A program made the translations under genes and the position numbers. Below, one piece after another: positions 46,736-54,713 of a DNA stretch of 64,000 nt (positions are counted from its first letter, which is position 1; every line of letters begins with the position of its first letter). Origin of the DNA: Corynebacterium suicordis DSM 45110. GTDB taxonomy: Bacteria > Actinomycetota > Actinomycetes > Mycobacteriales > Mycobacteriaceae. The notes beneath the pieces were generated by a model that was not told where the DNA came from, did no database searches, and was given only the letters and a program-made list of their open reading frames with translations. The DNA is taken from NCBI RefSeq assembly GCF_015351405.1, contig NZ_JADKMY010000001.1, forward strand, positions 1 to 64,000. The letters run 5' to 3'.

Positions 46736-48016
46736 ATGCGTAAGACCGTATCCGTGACCCCCTCTGCAAGACGTCTGACAAATTCACTACGGGACATCGG
46801 ATACAGCTTTGAATCAGCCATTGCCGATCTCGTCGACAACAGCATTGCCGCCGGCAGCAAGCAAATCGAGATTGAGATAGTTTTCTCGGGAGAAAAATCC
46901 CATGTTGTCATCATCGATGATGGCGATGGAATGAGCCCCGAAGAACTCAATGAAGCATTTCGATTCGGCAGTCAACGAACCTATCAGTCAGGTCAACTTG
47001 GTAGGTACGGCCTCGGCTTAAAAACCGCTTCGTTATCTCAATGCCGGCGACTAACAGTCTTTACCCGCGAAAAACGCAGTGGAACGAAGAGTGCGAATTG
47101 TTTGGATCTAGATTTCATCAATGAAACTGATAATTGGCTCATTACTGAACCTGAACCAGACCATAGAACGGAAGATATCCTCAAGCATCTATCCCCCAAT
47201 GGGACTGTCGTTTTGTGGGACAATCTAGACCGACTTCTTCCGTCGAATAATCCGTCCAGCACGTGGGCTCGGAAGAAATTTGAAACCCTTAGTTCTCGAT
47301 TGAAAACGCATCTGTCTGCTGTATTCCACCGCTTTCTATCAGGTGAAGGCGTCCCTCCAATCACTATCTCAATCAACGGCGTCAATCTACAACCTTGGGA
47401 TCCGTTTGCGCGTTCCGAATCGAAAACAGAACTTGTCACCACCGATAAGTTTGAAATAGACTCCCGATTCTCGTCTGGGCAAGTCGTCGTCAAGTCGTAT
47501 TGCCTACCGTCTAGGTCACAATTTTCCACCCAGGAAGCCTTCGAAGCCGCCGGAGGAATCCGGAAATGGAACCGCCAACAAGGACTCTATATTTACCGTG
47601 CAAATCGCTTGGTTCAATGGGGTGGTTGGGATTCAATCCGAACGCTTGATGAACACACCAAACTGGCACGAGTGTCTCTTGATTTCGGGACTGAGTTGGA
47701 TGACGAATTCAATATCAATGTCGCAAAAATGCGCGTCACCGTCCCTGCTTCACTGAAGAAGCTAATGTCTCGTTCAATTAGCGACGTCTGCGCCCGTGCG
47801 GATTCCCGGTACCGGAAAGATAAGAATTCGCGAGTTGCCGAACAACAGGAGTCAGAAGAAGTAACGTCGGCGCCCACAGGTTACGCACCCGGAGCGGAAG
47901 TTGGCTTAGCTCTCAAGTCAGCTGCTGCTAGGTCAGGTAATTTTTCCGCATTCAAAAAGATCGCTGAGCTACTGAAACAAGAGGACCCAGATTTGGCAAA
48001 ACTGCTGGGTCTCTAA
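46736..48016 (+). CDS. MutL-like GHKL ATPase
   Basis: A 426-residue ATPase with the Bergerat fold of MutL/MORC proteins. The N-box is SAIADLVDNS (Glu/Asp region, Asn35), G1 is DDGDGM (61-66) and the lid is GRYGLGLKTAS (89-99). After about residue 230 the sequence leaves typical MutL; there is no MutL nuclease motif, so it is closer to stand-alone defence ATPases. The gene follows the DUF6339 gene after 86 bp, with GAGG 11 bases before the ATG. Its stop overlaps the stop of the convergent methyltransferase gene by four bases. Confidence 0.88.
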   Translation: MRKTVSVTPSARRLTNSLRDIGYSFESAIADLVDNSIAAGSKQIEIEIVFSGEKSHVVIIDDGDGMSPEELNEAFRFGSQRTYQSGQLGRYGLGLKTASLSQCRRLTVFTREKRSGTKSANCLDLDFINETDNWLITEPEPDHRTEDILKHLSPNGTVVLWDNLDRLLPSNNPSSTWARKKFETLSSRLKTHLSAVFHRFLSGEGVPPITISINGVNLQPWDPFARSESKTELVTTDKFEIDSRFSSGQVVVKSYCLPSRSQFSTQEAFEAAGGIRKWNRQQGLYIYRANRLVQWGGWDSIRTLDEHTKLARVSLDFGTELDDEFNINVAKMRVTVPASLKKLMSRSISDVCARADSRYRKDKNSRVAEQQESEEVTSAPTGYAPGAEVGLALKSAAARSGNFSAFKKIAELLKQEDPDLAKLLGL

Positions 48017-49977
48017 GCAAATGGTAGAGCAACCTCATTTTCAGGCACGCCGAATCGATCGCACATGCTTGCGATAGGGCAGTCATGGCAATGAGGTCTT
48101 TCGATTCGGCAATGACTGATGGTCAGTTCCACTAGGCCAAGGTGAGCAGCACGAGAATTTTCGTTAAGCCCGAGCATCCTTGCTACGGATAGCCGGCCAT
48201 CCGTTTGGCGATTCCTGCGTTCTGAAGGCAAAGACTGGAACCGAGACGTTAGTCTAACGACACCAGTAGTCGCCAATACGGGCTCCTCAGACTTAGCTCC
48301 TTGCCCCAGACTAATGGGAGCAATTAACTCCACCATGGAAGCTTCGCTTGCGCGCAGAACTGGCAATTTAGATCGGTCGATCTTACTTTCCCAAAGTGCA
48401 GCCGGGGAGTCTCTTAATTGAGATGCAAAATCCATCAACCGATCAACCTTCTTAACCTCCCCAATGCCCGTGAGCATGTCAGCGAGAACTTCTACTGTGT
48501 CTTCAGGAACACTGGGCTGGTCTTGAGTTGGTTCTTCCATAGAATCGATCACCGGCCAGATTTGATCAATAATCGGTTTCCTAGAACGACTCAACAGCAT
48601 GACGCCGAGAGCAGCCTTCCATCGAGAGTCTGTCCACAACCACGGATTCAACCGAGCGTTCGCAGGTTTATCCCGGAACCATTTTGCGATTGAAGACGAT
48701 ATGTCCCTAGCCCCTTGAACTTTGGGTTTTTTCCTGTCCAAAGACTGCTTTACAGCTACGGAGATTGCAGCAGCAGCTCGAGGCGGAACTGCGTTCCCGA
48801 TTTGCTTAAATGCTGCGCTAGGTGGGCCGTTAAAACGAAAATCATCTGGGAAGGTCTGTATCCGGGCAGCCTCACGAACCGTGATAGTCCGAGGCTGCCG
48901 AGGGTGGATATATGAATAGCCATCTTTCGAAATGTGCGCGGTGATAGTCCGAGAGAGGTCGTCTTCTGAAAGTTTATTGTATTTGTCGTTATAGATATCA
49001 GTTCGATACCGACGGAGATGATCTGGAAGATCTGAATATTTAGTTGAGTCGTCCATCAGTTCGAATGCTTCTCGGTCATCCTCGCGTACTGGCCGAGTAA
49101 TGTGATCATATAGTTTGTGCTGGTCAGCTTTCGACACACGTCGTCTGATGTACTTCTGGAATCCGGTTTTAGGATGATCGTACTCAGTCCATCCTTGCGC
49201 GCCACCTTGTGGTCGCCATCCCCCTTCAACCTGCGGCATCTCGCCAATTGCATTCCACAGTGTTACTTTTTCTTGGAACTCAGCGGGCCAAGTGAATTCA
49301 TATCCATCACGAAATGCCACCAATATTAGTCGTTGACGAGTTTGCGGGACGCCATATTTCCACATTTCTATGACTTTTTCATATACAGAGTAACCGAGTT
49401 GCTCTAGTTCTTCGATCATGGATCGGAGAATGAACATTTCTTCATCTAAAGCCATGTCTGGAACATTTTCCATGATGATAGCTGCTGGCTTAGCTCGGCT
49501 TACAATCTCTAAATAAGAACGCCATAAATCTCTTCTCTGATCATGGGGTTCTCTCTGGCCTTTTTCAACCAGTTTTCGAATGCCATTTCTTCCGGCTTTT
49601 GAGAATGGCTGGCAAGGCGGGCCCCCTGCTAGAATCTCAATTTCACATTCATCCATCAATTCCGAGATTCGAACGATCGATTCTTCAGTGGATAGATCCC
49701 AATCTGCGGATAAACCTCCAAAATGGTGGCGGTGCGTTTTCACGGCTTCAAGGTAATGGTCCACTCCGAGAACTACTTTGAACCCCGCTTCTTCTAGCCC
49801 AAGAGAAATGCCTCCCGCCCCCGAGAAAAGATCCGCTGCAAGAGTAAACCCTTGCTTTTTCAGACCTTTGCAGTAACTCTTGAATTCATTCAAATCCCTG
49901 CAATGATCAGGATGCGGTTCAAGATCCAAAAACGGGCCCCGAATCTGTGTCACCGTGTAATCAGGTTGGGCGTTCAA
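48013..49977 (-). CDS. 5-methylcytosine methyltransferase fused to EndoIII-like Fe-S domain
   Basis: A 654-residue fusion. Residues 44-410 are a DNA (cytosine-5) methyltransferase: FSGAGG (51-56), PPCQPF with catalytic Cys122, MENV (169-172), QTRQR (212-216), a target-recognition region about 230-345, and QIGNAVPPR (392-400). Residues 425-645 resemble the HhH-GPD glycosylase fold of endonuclease III: VMLLSRSR (459-466), TGIGEVKK (503-510), a degenerate HhH near 537-550, and Cys623, Cys630, Cys633, Cys639 in exact C-X6-C-X2-C-X5-C spacing for a 4Fe-4S cluster. The positions of the catalytic Lys and Asp appear to be Ser544 and Thr570, so activity is doubtful. The start is TTG with GGAGGA just upstream. 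Confidence 0.87.
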   Translation of the reverse strand: MNAQPDYTVTQIRGPFLDLEPHPDHCRDLNEFKSYCKGLKKQGFTLAADLFSGAGGISLGLEEAGFKVVLGVDHYLEAVKTHRHHFGGLSADWDLSTEESIVRISELMDECEIEILAGGPPCQPFSKAGRNGIRKLVEKGQREPHDQRRDLWRSYLEIVSRAKPAAIIMENVPDMALDEEMFILRSMIEELEQLGYSVYEKVIEMWKYGVPQTRQRLILVAFRDGYEFTWPAEFQEKVTLWNAIGEMPQVEGGWRPQGGAQGWTEYDHPKTGFQKYIRRRVSKADQHKLYDHITRPVREDDREAFELMDDSTKYSDLPDHLRRYRTDIYNDKYNKLSEDDLSRTITAHISKDGYSYIHPRQPRTITVREAARIQTFPDDFRFNGPPSAAFKQIGNAVPPRAAAAISVAVKQSLDRKKPKVQGARDISSSIAKWFRDKPANARLNPWLWTDSRWKAALGVMLLSRSRKPIIDQIWPVIDSMEEPTQDQPSVPEDTVEVLADMLTGIGEVKKVDRLMDFASQLRDSPAALWESKIDRSKLPVLRASEASMVELIAPISLGQGAKSEEPVLATTGVVRLTSRFQSLPSERRNRQTDGRLSVARMLGLNENSRAAHLGLVELTISHCRIERPHCHDCPIASMCDRFGVPENEVALPFA

Positions 49978-50171
49978 GAGGTTCCTCCATCTAATATCCG
50001 GTCAATCATACCGAGAGGACTCATCAGTTGCGCCTCTAGCCTCCACATTCGGGTTTGTATTTTCACAGCGCAACGGGTGTTCTCTGCCCCCAATGACCAA
50101 AGCACAACGAGTACCATGATCCACAGACCACCCCTCGCCAAGCACACAACCACCACAGAAAGGCCACCACC

Positions 50172-50489
50172 ATGATCGTCACCACCACCAACACCGTCGA
50201 AGGCCAGACCATCAGCCAATACATCCGCGTTGTCGCAGGTGAAACCGTTGTGGGCATCAATATGCTCAAGGACATTACCGCTGGTTTCCGCAACATCGTT
50301 GGCGGCCGTTCCGGCGACTACGAAGGCGAGATCAAGCAGGCTCGCGAGATGGCCCTGGGTGAGATGGTGCAGCGCGCCATCGAGCTCGGTGCAAACGGCG
50401 TGGTTGGCGTGGATATCGATTACGAATCCCTCGGCCAGGGCGGCATGATCATGGTCACCGCCTCCGGCACCGCTGTCACTCTCTCTTAG
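50172..50489 (+). CDS. YbjQ/UPF0145 family protein
   Basis: A 105-residue cytoplasmic protein with the YbjQ pattern: GQTISQYIRVVAGE near the start, the Gly-rich GGRSGDYEGEI (near 44-54), and GANGVVGVDIDYE (near 73-85). The family forms pentamers and has been called heavy-metal-binding, but no function is established. The gene marks the return to host base composition on the right side of the island. Confidence 0.88.
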   Translation: MIVTTTNTVEGQTISQYIRVVAGETVVGINMLKDITAGFRNIVGGRSGDYEGEIKQAREMALGEMVQRAIELGANGVVGVDIDYESLGQGGMIMVTASGTAVTLS

Positions 50490-50495
50490 GACAGA

Positions 50496-51269
50496 TCACA
50501 CCTGGTCAAGCGGCTTGATCAGGATCGTCTCCACGTCCATGTGCCGTGGTCGAGACGCCAGCCAGCGAACCGTCTCGGCGATGTCCTCTGCCGCCAGGTT
50601 GAGCTTGTCCGCGTAGACCTCGGCAGCCTTGGCCTCGTCTCCCTTGAATCGGTTGGTGGAGAAGTCCGTGGCCACTCGGCCCGGATCCAGCTGGCACACA
50701 CGCACGCCGTGTTCTGCGAACTCCATGCGCATCACATCCGTCAGCGCGGTCTCACCGAATTTCGCGGCGTTGTAACCGGCTCCACCTCGGTAAGCCGCTC
50801 GTCCAGCCATGGAGACCATGTTGATCACCTGCGGGGCATCCGTCGCCTTGAGCTGGTCGAATAGTGCACGGGTGACCTGCAGCGTTCCCATGACATTGGC
50901 CTCAAACATCCATCGCCAGTCCTCGGGATCTGCGTCCAGCACCGGATCCAGGCCACGCGCACCGCCTGCATTGTTCACCAGGAGATCGATCCCCCGCCCC
51001 GCGGTGACCTCCTCCAAGTCCTGGGTGAAGGCATCAATGGATTGTTGATTGGTGACGTCGAGAACCAACACACTTGCGTTCCCACCCTCAGCAACAATGC
51101 GCGCCTCTACCTCCCGCAATTTCTCTTCCCGTCGCGCGGCGAGGACCACATGCCAGCCATCGGCAGCTAGGAATTCCGCGGTGGCTGCACCGATACCTGC
51201 ACTTGCGCCAGTAATTACGGCGAAACGTCCCTTCGGGTGCAAAATTTTGTATTTATCGACGATGCTCAT
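50496..51269 (-). CDS. Short-chain dehydrogenase/reductase
   Basis: A 257-residue SDR. The NAD(P)-binding GASAGIGAA lies near residue 22, the NNAGG structural motif near 95, a Ser in the active-site strand (NMVSMAG) and the catalytic YNAAK near 160. An Arg-rich segment after the second strand (AARREEKL) favours NADP(H). This is close to the YdfG/3-hydroxy acid dehydrogenase group, but the substrate is unknown. Several upstream in-frame ATGs exist (51317, 51290); 51269 gives the normal SDR N-terminus. Confidence 0.85.
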   Translation of the reverse strand: MSIVDKYKILHPKGRFAVITGASAGIGAATAEFLAADGWHVVLAARREEKLREVEARIVAEGGNASVLVLDVTNQQSIDAFTQDLEEVTAGRGIDLLVNNAGGARGLDPVLDADPEDWRWMFEANVMGTLQVTRALFDQLKATDAPQVINMVSMAGRAAYRGGAGYNAAKFGETALTDVMRMEFAEHGVRVCQLDPGRVATDFSTNRFKGDEAKAAEVYADKLNLAAEDIAETVRWLASRPRHMDVETILIKPLDQV

Positions 51270-51436
51270 GCCTAACAAACTTACGCCCATTTTCTGCGGA
51301 TGAATTTGCAGGTTCACATGCGCAGATTGGTCGTATCGCGCGCGCTCAGGGTGTTGAACCTATATCGTGAAAACAGCTAGTTTTTTGCACCACATGCAAT
51401 GCGTTCCGTGACGAAGAGAATTTGAGGAGAAGGCTC

Positions 51437-52588
51437 GTGACAAACAACAATCCTTATGGCGAAAATTCCAACGGCCGCGGATTCGATGGGCAGGGTTCAC
51501 CCAACCCGGGTTCCAACGATCAGACCGGACAGTCGGGTCAGTCAGGTAACCAAGGCCAGCCACAGCCAGGCCAGAGCCCGCAGCCGGGATCGAGTAATCC
51601 TTATGGCGGACAAGCACCAGACAACCAGCAGTACGGCGCTCAGCCGGGCCAGCCAGGTCAATCCGGACAGCCGAACCAGCCTTATGGTGCACAACCAGGG
51701 CAACCCGGTCAGTCAGGTCAGCTAGGCCAAGCCCAGCCAGGACAGGGTCAGTCGCAGTTCAACCCGCCGTATGGCGCACAGCCAGGACAGCCCGGCCAGC
51801 AGGGCCAAGGTAATCCTTATGGCGCTCAGCCCGGGCAGCCAGGTCAGGCGTCGTTCAGCAGCCAACCAGGGCAGCCAGGTCAACCGAACCAGAGCCAGCC
51901 TTACGGCTCTCAGTTTGGTGGCGCGCAGCCTACCGGTGGCGGCCAGAATGGAAGCGGCAAGGCAGCGGGCCTCATCATCGGCGCGCTGGTTCTGATCATC
52001 GCGTTGATCGCCGGTGCCTACTTCCTCTTCGTCAATGACGATAAGAAGGACGATGCCGATCCCACCACGTCCACCACGAGCTCCTCGGCGGCGACTAGCG
52101 ATCCAACGACCACGTCGGATTCCTCCAGCTCCTCGTCCACTTCATCCAGCAGCACGGGCATCGCCTCCCCGGATGGCTCCATGCCAGCGGCGTTCAAGAC
52201 GAGCCTGCCCCACGATCTGACCGATTGGGTCTACAAGTGTGAAGAGGTGGAGTTCACCCTCGATTACGAGGAACTCGACAAACCAGATCGCCCGATGAAC
52301 GGATCCAGCTGCAAGGGCTCCGCGGATTCACCATTCACGTACTCCACCATTGATTTCATTGATGACAAGGAATACGCGGACAACGTGGTGGATCGCACCC
52401 ATGCAGCGAAGAAACAGCTGATCGCTTCCGATGAATCCAACGATTTCGCTGCTATCTCCGGTAAGTACGACAGCCTGAACAACCTAGTTATCGTGAACCC
52501 TGAAGAAGGCAAGGTCATGGAAGTTCAGTACGCCACGGAAGACAAGATGCGTAAGGCTCTCACCGACTTGGGCTACCAAGTGCCTTAG
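51437..52588 (+). CDS. Gln/Pro/Gly-repeat membrane-anchored protein
   Basis: A 383-residue protein. Residues 1-175 are made of degenerate GQPGQ / PYGAQPGQPGQ repeats, low in charge and likely disordered on the cytoplasmic side. One helix (about residues 181-201) is followed by a KKDDAD stop, a Ser/Thr-rich spacer (210-245) and an external folded domain (250-383) with two Cys (YKCEEVEF and GSSCKGS) likely to form a disulfide. No family recognised. The GTG start is supported by GAGGAGAAGG just upstream. Repeat length may vary between strains. Confidence 0.72.
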   Translation: MTNNNPYGENSNGRGFDGQGSPNPGSNDQTGQSGQSGNQGQPQPGQSPQPGSSNPYGGQAPDNQQYGAQPGQPGQSGQPNQPYGAQPGQPGQSGQLGQAQPGQGQSQFNPPYGAQPGQPGQQGQGNPYGAQPGQPGQASFSSQPGQPGQPNQSQPYGSQFGGAQPTGGGQNGSGKAAGLIIGALVLIIALIAGAYFLFVNDDKKDDADPTTSTTSSSAATSDPTTTSDSSSSSSTSSSSTGIASPDGSMPAAFKTSLPHDLTDWVYKCEEVEFTLDYEELDKPDRPMNGSSCKGSADSPFTYSTIDFIDDKEYADNVVDRTHAAKKQLIASDESNDFAAISGKYDSLNNLVIVNPEEGKVMEVQYATEDKMRKALTDLGYQVP

Positions 52589-52606
52589 GCTTCAGCGCCT
52601 AAGGCA
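52581..52606. terminator. Hairpin in a run of degenerate GCCTTAGGC repeats
   Basis: A perfect 10-bp stem, TGCCTTAGGC with GCCTAAGGCA, and a six-base loop begins inside the last codons of the repeat protein gene. Three further degenerate units (CGCCTTAGGCTCTAG, GTGCCTTATGTTCCAG, GTGCCCTAAGCTTCGA) run to the stop of the convergent GNAT gene. It probably terminates transcription, although no T-run is present. Confidence 0.5.
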
Positions 52607-52647
52607 GCAAACGCCTTAGGCTCTAGGTGCCTTATGTTCCAGGTGCC

Positions 52648-53208
52648 CTAAGCTTCGAAAGCCTCTGGGAACTTCACAGTTCCGGCAGGCACTTCATCTC
52701 CGGCCAGTGCTTGGACCAGCAGCTTGGACTGATCGTGATCCGGGTATTCCAAGCCCTTGGCCGGGGTGAATCCGAAGCGGGAGAAGAATTCTACGTCGTC
52801 GTAGACAACCACGGCGGCGGCACCCAAGCCATGCAGCGCGCCAATCGCGTGGTTGACCAGGCCGGAGCCGATGCCGCCATCCTGCAGGTCAGGCAGCACG
52901 GCAACTGGGCCGATGGCGTACACATCGGGGATCTTGGTCTTGCCGTCCTCGGCGGTGACTTCCACGGGAAGCACGGAGATGTGACCCACTGGGCGGCCTT
53001 CGTTGATGGACACGAAGCTGAAAGTCAGCTGACCTGCATCGCGGAGCTTTTCCACCACGTATCCCTGGTGGCCATCGCCACCTGGGTTGTCCGCGAACGC
53101 CTGCAGCACGAGCGCGTTAATAACTCCCACTTCCGCCGGCCGCTCCGGGCGAATGTGCGTGACTCGGTTCGGATCATAGGACTGGTTGTTTTCAGAGTTA
53201 TCAGTCAT
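52648..53208 (-). CDS. GNAT-family N-acetyltransferase (YhbS-like)
   Basis: A 186-residue acetyltransferase. The acetyl-CoA-binding segment is visible as IGPVAVLPDLQDGGIGSGL (about residues 92-110), preceded by a central strand (VGHISVLPVEV) and followed by the FFSRFGF segment of YhbS-like members. The acceptor is unknown. A TAATCT hexamer ends exactly seven bases before the ATG, without a ribosome site, suggesting a leaderless message. The C-terminal GTVKFPEAF is typical of the subgroup. Confidence 0.85.
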   Translation of the reverse strand: MTDNSENNQSYDPNRVTHIRPERPAEVGVINALVLQAFADNPGGDGHQGYVVEKLRDAGQLTFSFVSINEGRPVGHISVLPVEVTAEDGKTKIPDVYAIGPVAVLPDLQDGGIGSGLVNHAIGALHGLGAAAVVVYDDVEFFSRFGFTPAKGLEYPDHDQSKLLVQALAGDEVPAGTVKFPEAFEA

Positions 53209-53312
53209 GTCTTCGAGATTACCCCGCGATCCGCCCTCTCGCTCCCACGATTTTCGCGCGGTTTTGTAGCAGTCCTCGCGCCAACCCTCACGTTAGGCCA
53301 GCGCCAGCCCTG

Positions 53313-54488
53313 CTAGCGCGCGATCTTCGCCAGCGCCGATTCCAGGTCTGCCAGCAGGTCTTCAATGTTCTCGATGCCCACGGAGAGCCGCACCAAATCC
53401 CGCGGGACCTCCAGCTGAGAGCCCGCTACGGACTGGTGAGTCATCGTCGCCGGGTGCTCCAGCAGAGACTCCACACCGCCCAGGGATTCCGCCAGGCAGA
53501 ACAACTCGGTGGACATGCACAGAGCCAGGGCTTCTTCCTCACTGCGCATCCGCACGGAGATCATGCCGCCAAAGCCCTTACCCGTGCCCTGCCGCGCCGC
53601 AATCTCGTGATCCGGGTGCGAAGGAAGACCCGGATACAGCACCTGGACAACTTCCTCGCGGGACTCTAGGAACTCCGCGATGGCCTGCGCATTCTGGCAG
53701 TGTCGATCCATCCGCACGCCCAGGGTTTTTACGCCACGCGCGTTGAGGTAGGCGTCGAAAGGAGAGGCGATTGGGCCGGCGCCACCGAGGAGGAAATCTA
53801 CGGCCTCGTCCAGCTCGGCGCTGTTGTGCACGATCGCCCCGCCCACCACGTCCGAGTGCCCGCCGATGTACTTGGTGGTCGAGTGAACCACCACGTCCGC
53901 GCCCAGATCCAGCGGTCGTTGCAGGTAGGGGCTGCAGAACGTGTTGTCCACGATGAGTGTGGCACCGGATCCCTTGATTTTCGACGCCACCTCGGCCACA
54001 TCAGTAATCGCCAACAGCGGGTTGGTGGGGGTCTCCACCCAGACAACCTTGGTGTTGTCCTGCAGGGCGTCGGCTACCTGCTGGGGCTTAGTGGTGTCCA
54101 CCACGCTGAACTCAATTCCCCACTGGGTGAACACGGAATCGATGAGGCGGTAGGTTCCGCCGTAGGCGTCATGGCCCATGATGAGGTGATCGCCGGGGCG
54201 GAGGATGGCGCGCAGAATGATGTCCGTGGCGGCCATTCCGGAGGCGAAGACTTTGCCGAACTGTCCGCCCTCGAGTGCTGCGATGGTCTTGGCCAGGCTC
54301 GCAACGGTGGGGTTGGCCACGCGTCCATATTCAAAGCCTCCGCGCAGGTCGTTGGGGGCGTTTTGCGCGAATGTGGTGGAGGCGTAGATGGGGATGTTGA
54401 TGGATCCCATGGCTTGATCGGGTTCGTAGCCAGCGTGGATGGCTGCGGTATCAAAACCGCCTGCATGCTGGGAGTTTTCCGTTGCCAT
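53313..54488 (-). CDS. metB: Cystathionine gamma-synthase MetB
   Basis: A 391-residue PLP enzyme of trans-sulfuration that joins O-acyl-homoserine and cysteine to cystathionine. The fold-type I features are present: YGRVANPT (near 49), SGMAATD (near 83), the PLP-contacting VDNTF (near 179) and the Schiff-base Lys in HSTTKYIGGHSDVVGG (near 207). Cystathionine gamma-lyase is close in sequence, but the actinobacterial context and the McbR-like site upstream favour MetB. A ribosome site (GGAG) precedes the ATG. Confidence 0.9.
   Translation of the reverse strand: MATENSQHAGGFDTAAIHAGYEPDQAMGSINIPIYASTTFAQNAPNDLRGGFEYGRVANPTVASLAKTIAALEGGQFGKVFASGMAATDIILRAILRPGDHLIMGHDAYGGTYRLIDSVFTQWGIEFSVVDTTKPQQVADALQDNTKVVWVETPTNPLLAITDVAEVASKIKGSGATLIVDNTFCSPYLQRPLDLGADVVVHSTTKYIGGHSDVVGGAIVHNSAELDEAVDFLLGGAGPIASPFDAYLNARGVKTLGVRMDRHCQNAQAIAEFLESREEVVQVLYPGLPSHPDHEIAARQGTGKGFGGMISVRMRSEEEALALCMSTELFCLAESLGGVESLLEHPATMTHQSVAGSQLEVPRDLVRLSVGIENIEDLLADLESALAKIAR
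53970..53990 (-). repeat. Dispersed GTGGCGTCG word
   Basis: Exact core with tail AAAATCAAGGGA, inside metB; the first exact copy after the island. Confidence 0.6.
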
Positions 54489-54597
54489 GTCGGCTCCTTC
54501 GGTGGGTAGTTGGTGCGCGTGATGCGTGTTGGAAAGTTACATTTCGGTTGATGCAGGGTGTTGCTGCGCATCGAATGCAACGTGTTGAGACCCAGAA

Positions 54598-54613
54598 TAG
54601 ACCAAGCTGTCCA
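54598..54613 (-). promoter_or_regulatory. McbR-like operator upstream of metB
   Basis: TAGAC-N6-GTCCA matches the C. glutamicum McbR consensus TAGAC-N6-GTCTA at nine of ten fixed positions. It lies 110 bp upstream of metB. McbR represses sulfur amino acid genes, including metB, in C. glutamicum. Confidence 0.55.
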
Positions 54614-54700
54614 TTTTGCGAACATTTCCGGAGAACCGGGGAATTCTCACCGCGCGCCACGTCCCCAAAACACCACGCTCCCACTCCCCATCCCCACAGC

Positions 54701-54706
54701 TACGGT
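54701..54706 (+). promoter_or_regulatory. -10 hexamer of sugar O-acetyltransferase gene
   Basis: TACGGT ends exactly seven bases before the ATG at 54714. A GGAGG that overlaps the gap could instead serve as a ribosome site on a longer transcript. Confidence 0.35.
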
Positions 54707-54713
54707 GGAGGCC

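Larger units (their letters stand above)
39300..50000. other. Low-GC defence island
   Basis: About 10.7 kb between the sirtuin gene and ybjQ. Sample lines give about 48% GC (40021-40080), against about 63% outside (36001-36060). Codon use is AT-richer, genes overlap tightly, and none of the dispersed GTGGCGTCG words occurs. Six plus-strand genes and one convergent methyltransferase gene fill it. I found no integrase, tRNA or flanking direct repeat. The whole reads as a horizontally acquired, modification-linked defence locus. Confidence 0.8.

Noticed and set aside
39265-50171. Attachment-site direct repeats around the island
   Set aside because: I compared the two flanks and found only short AT-rich similarities (such as atccg), not a convincing repeat; no integrase or tRNA is present.
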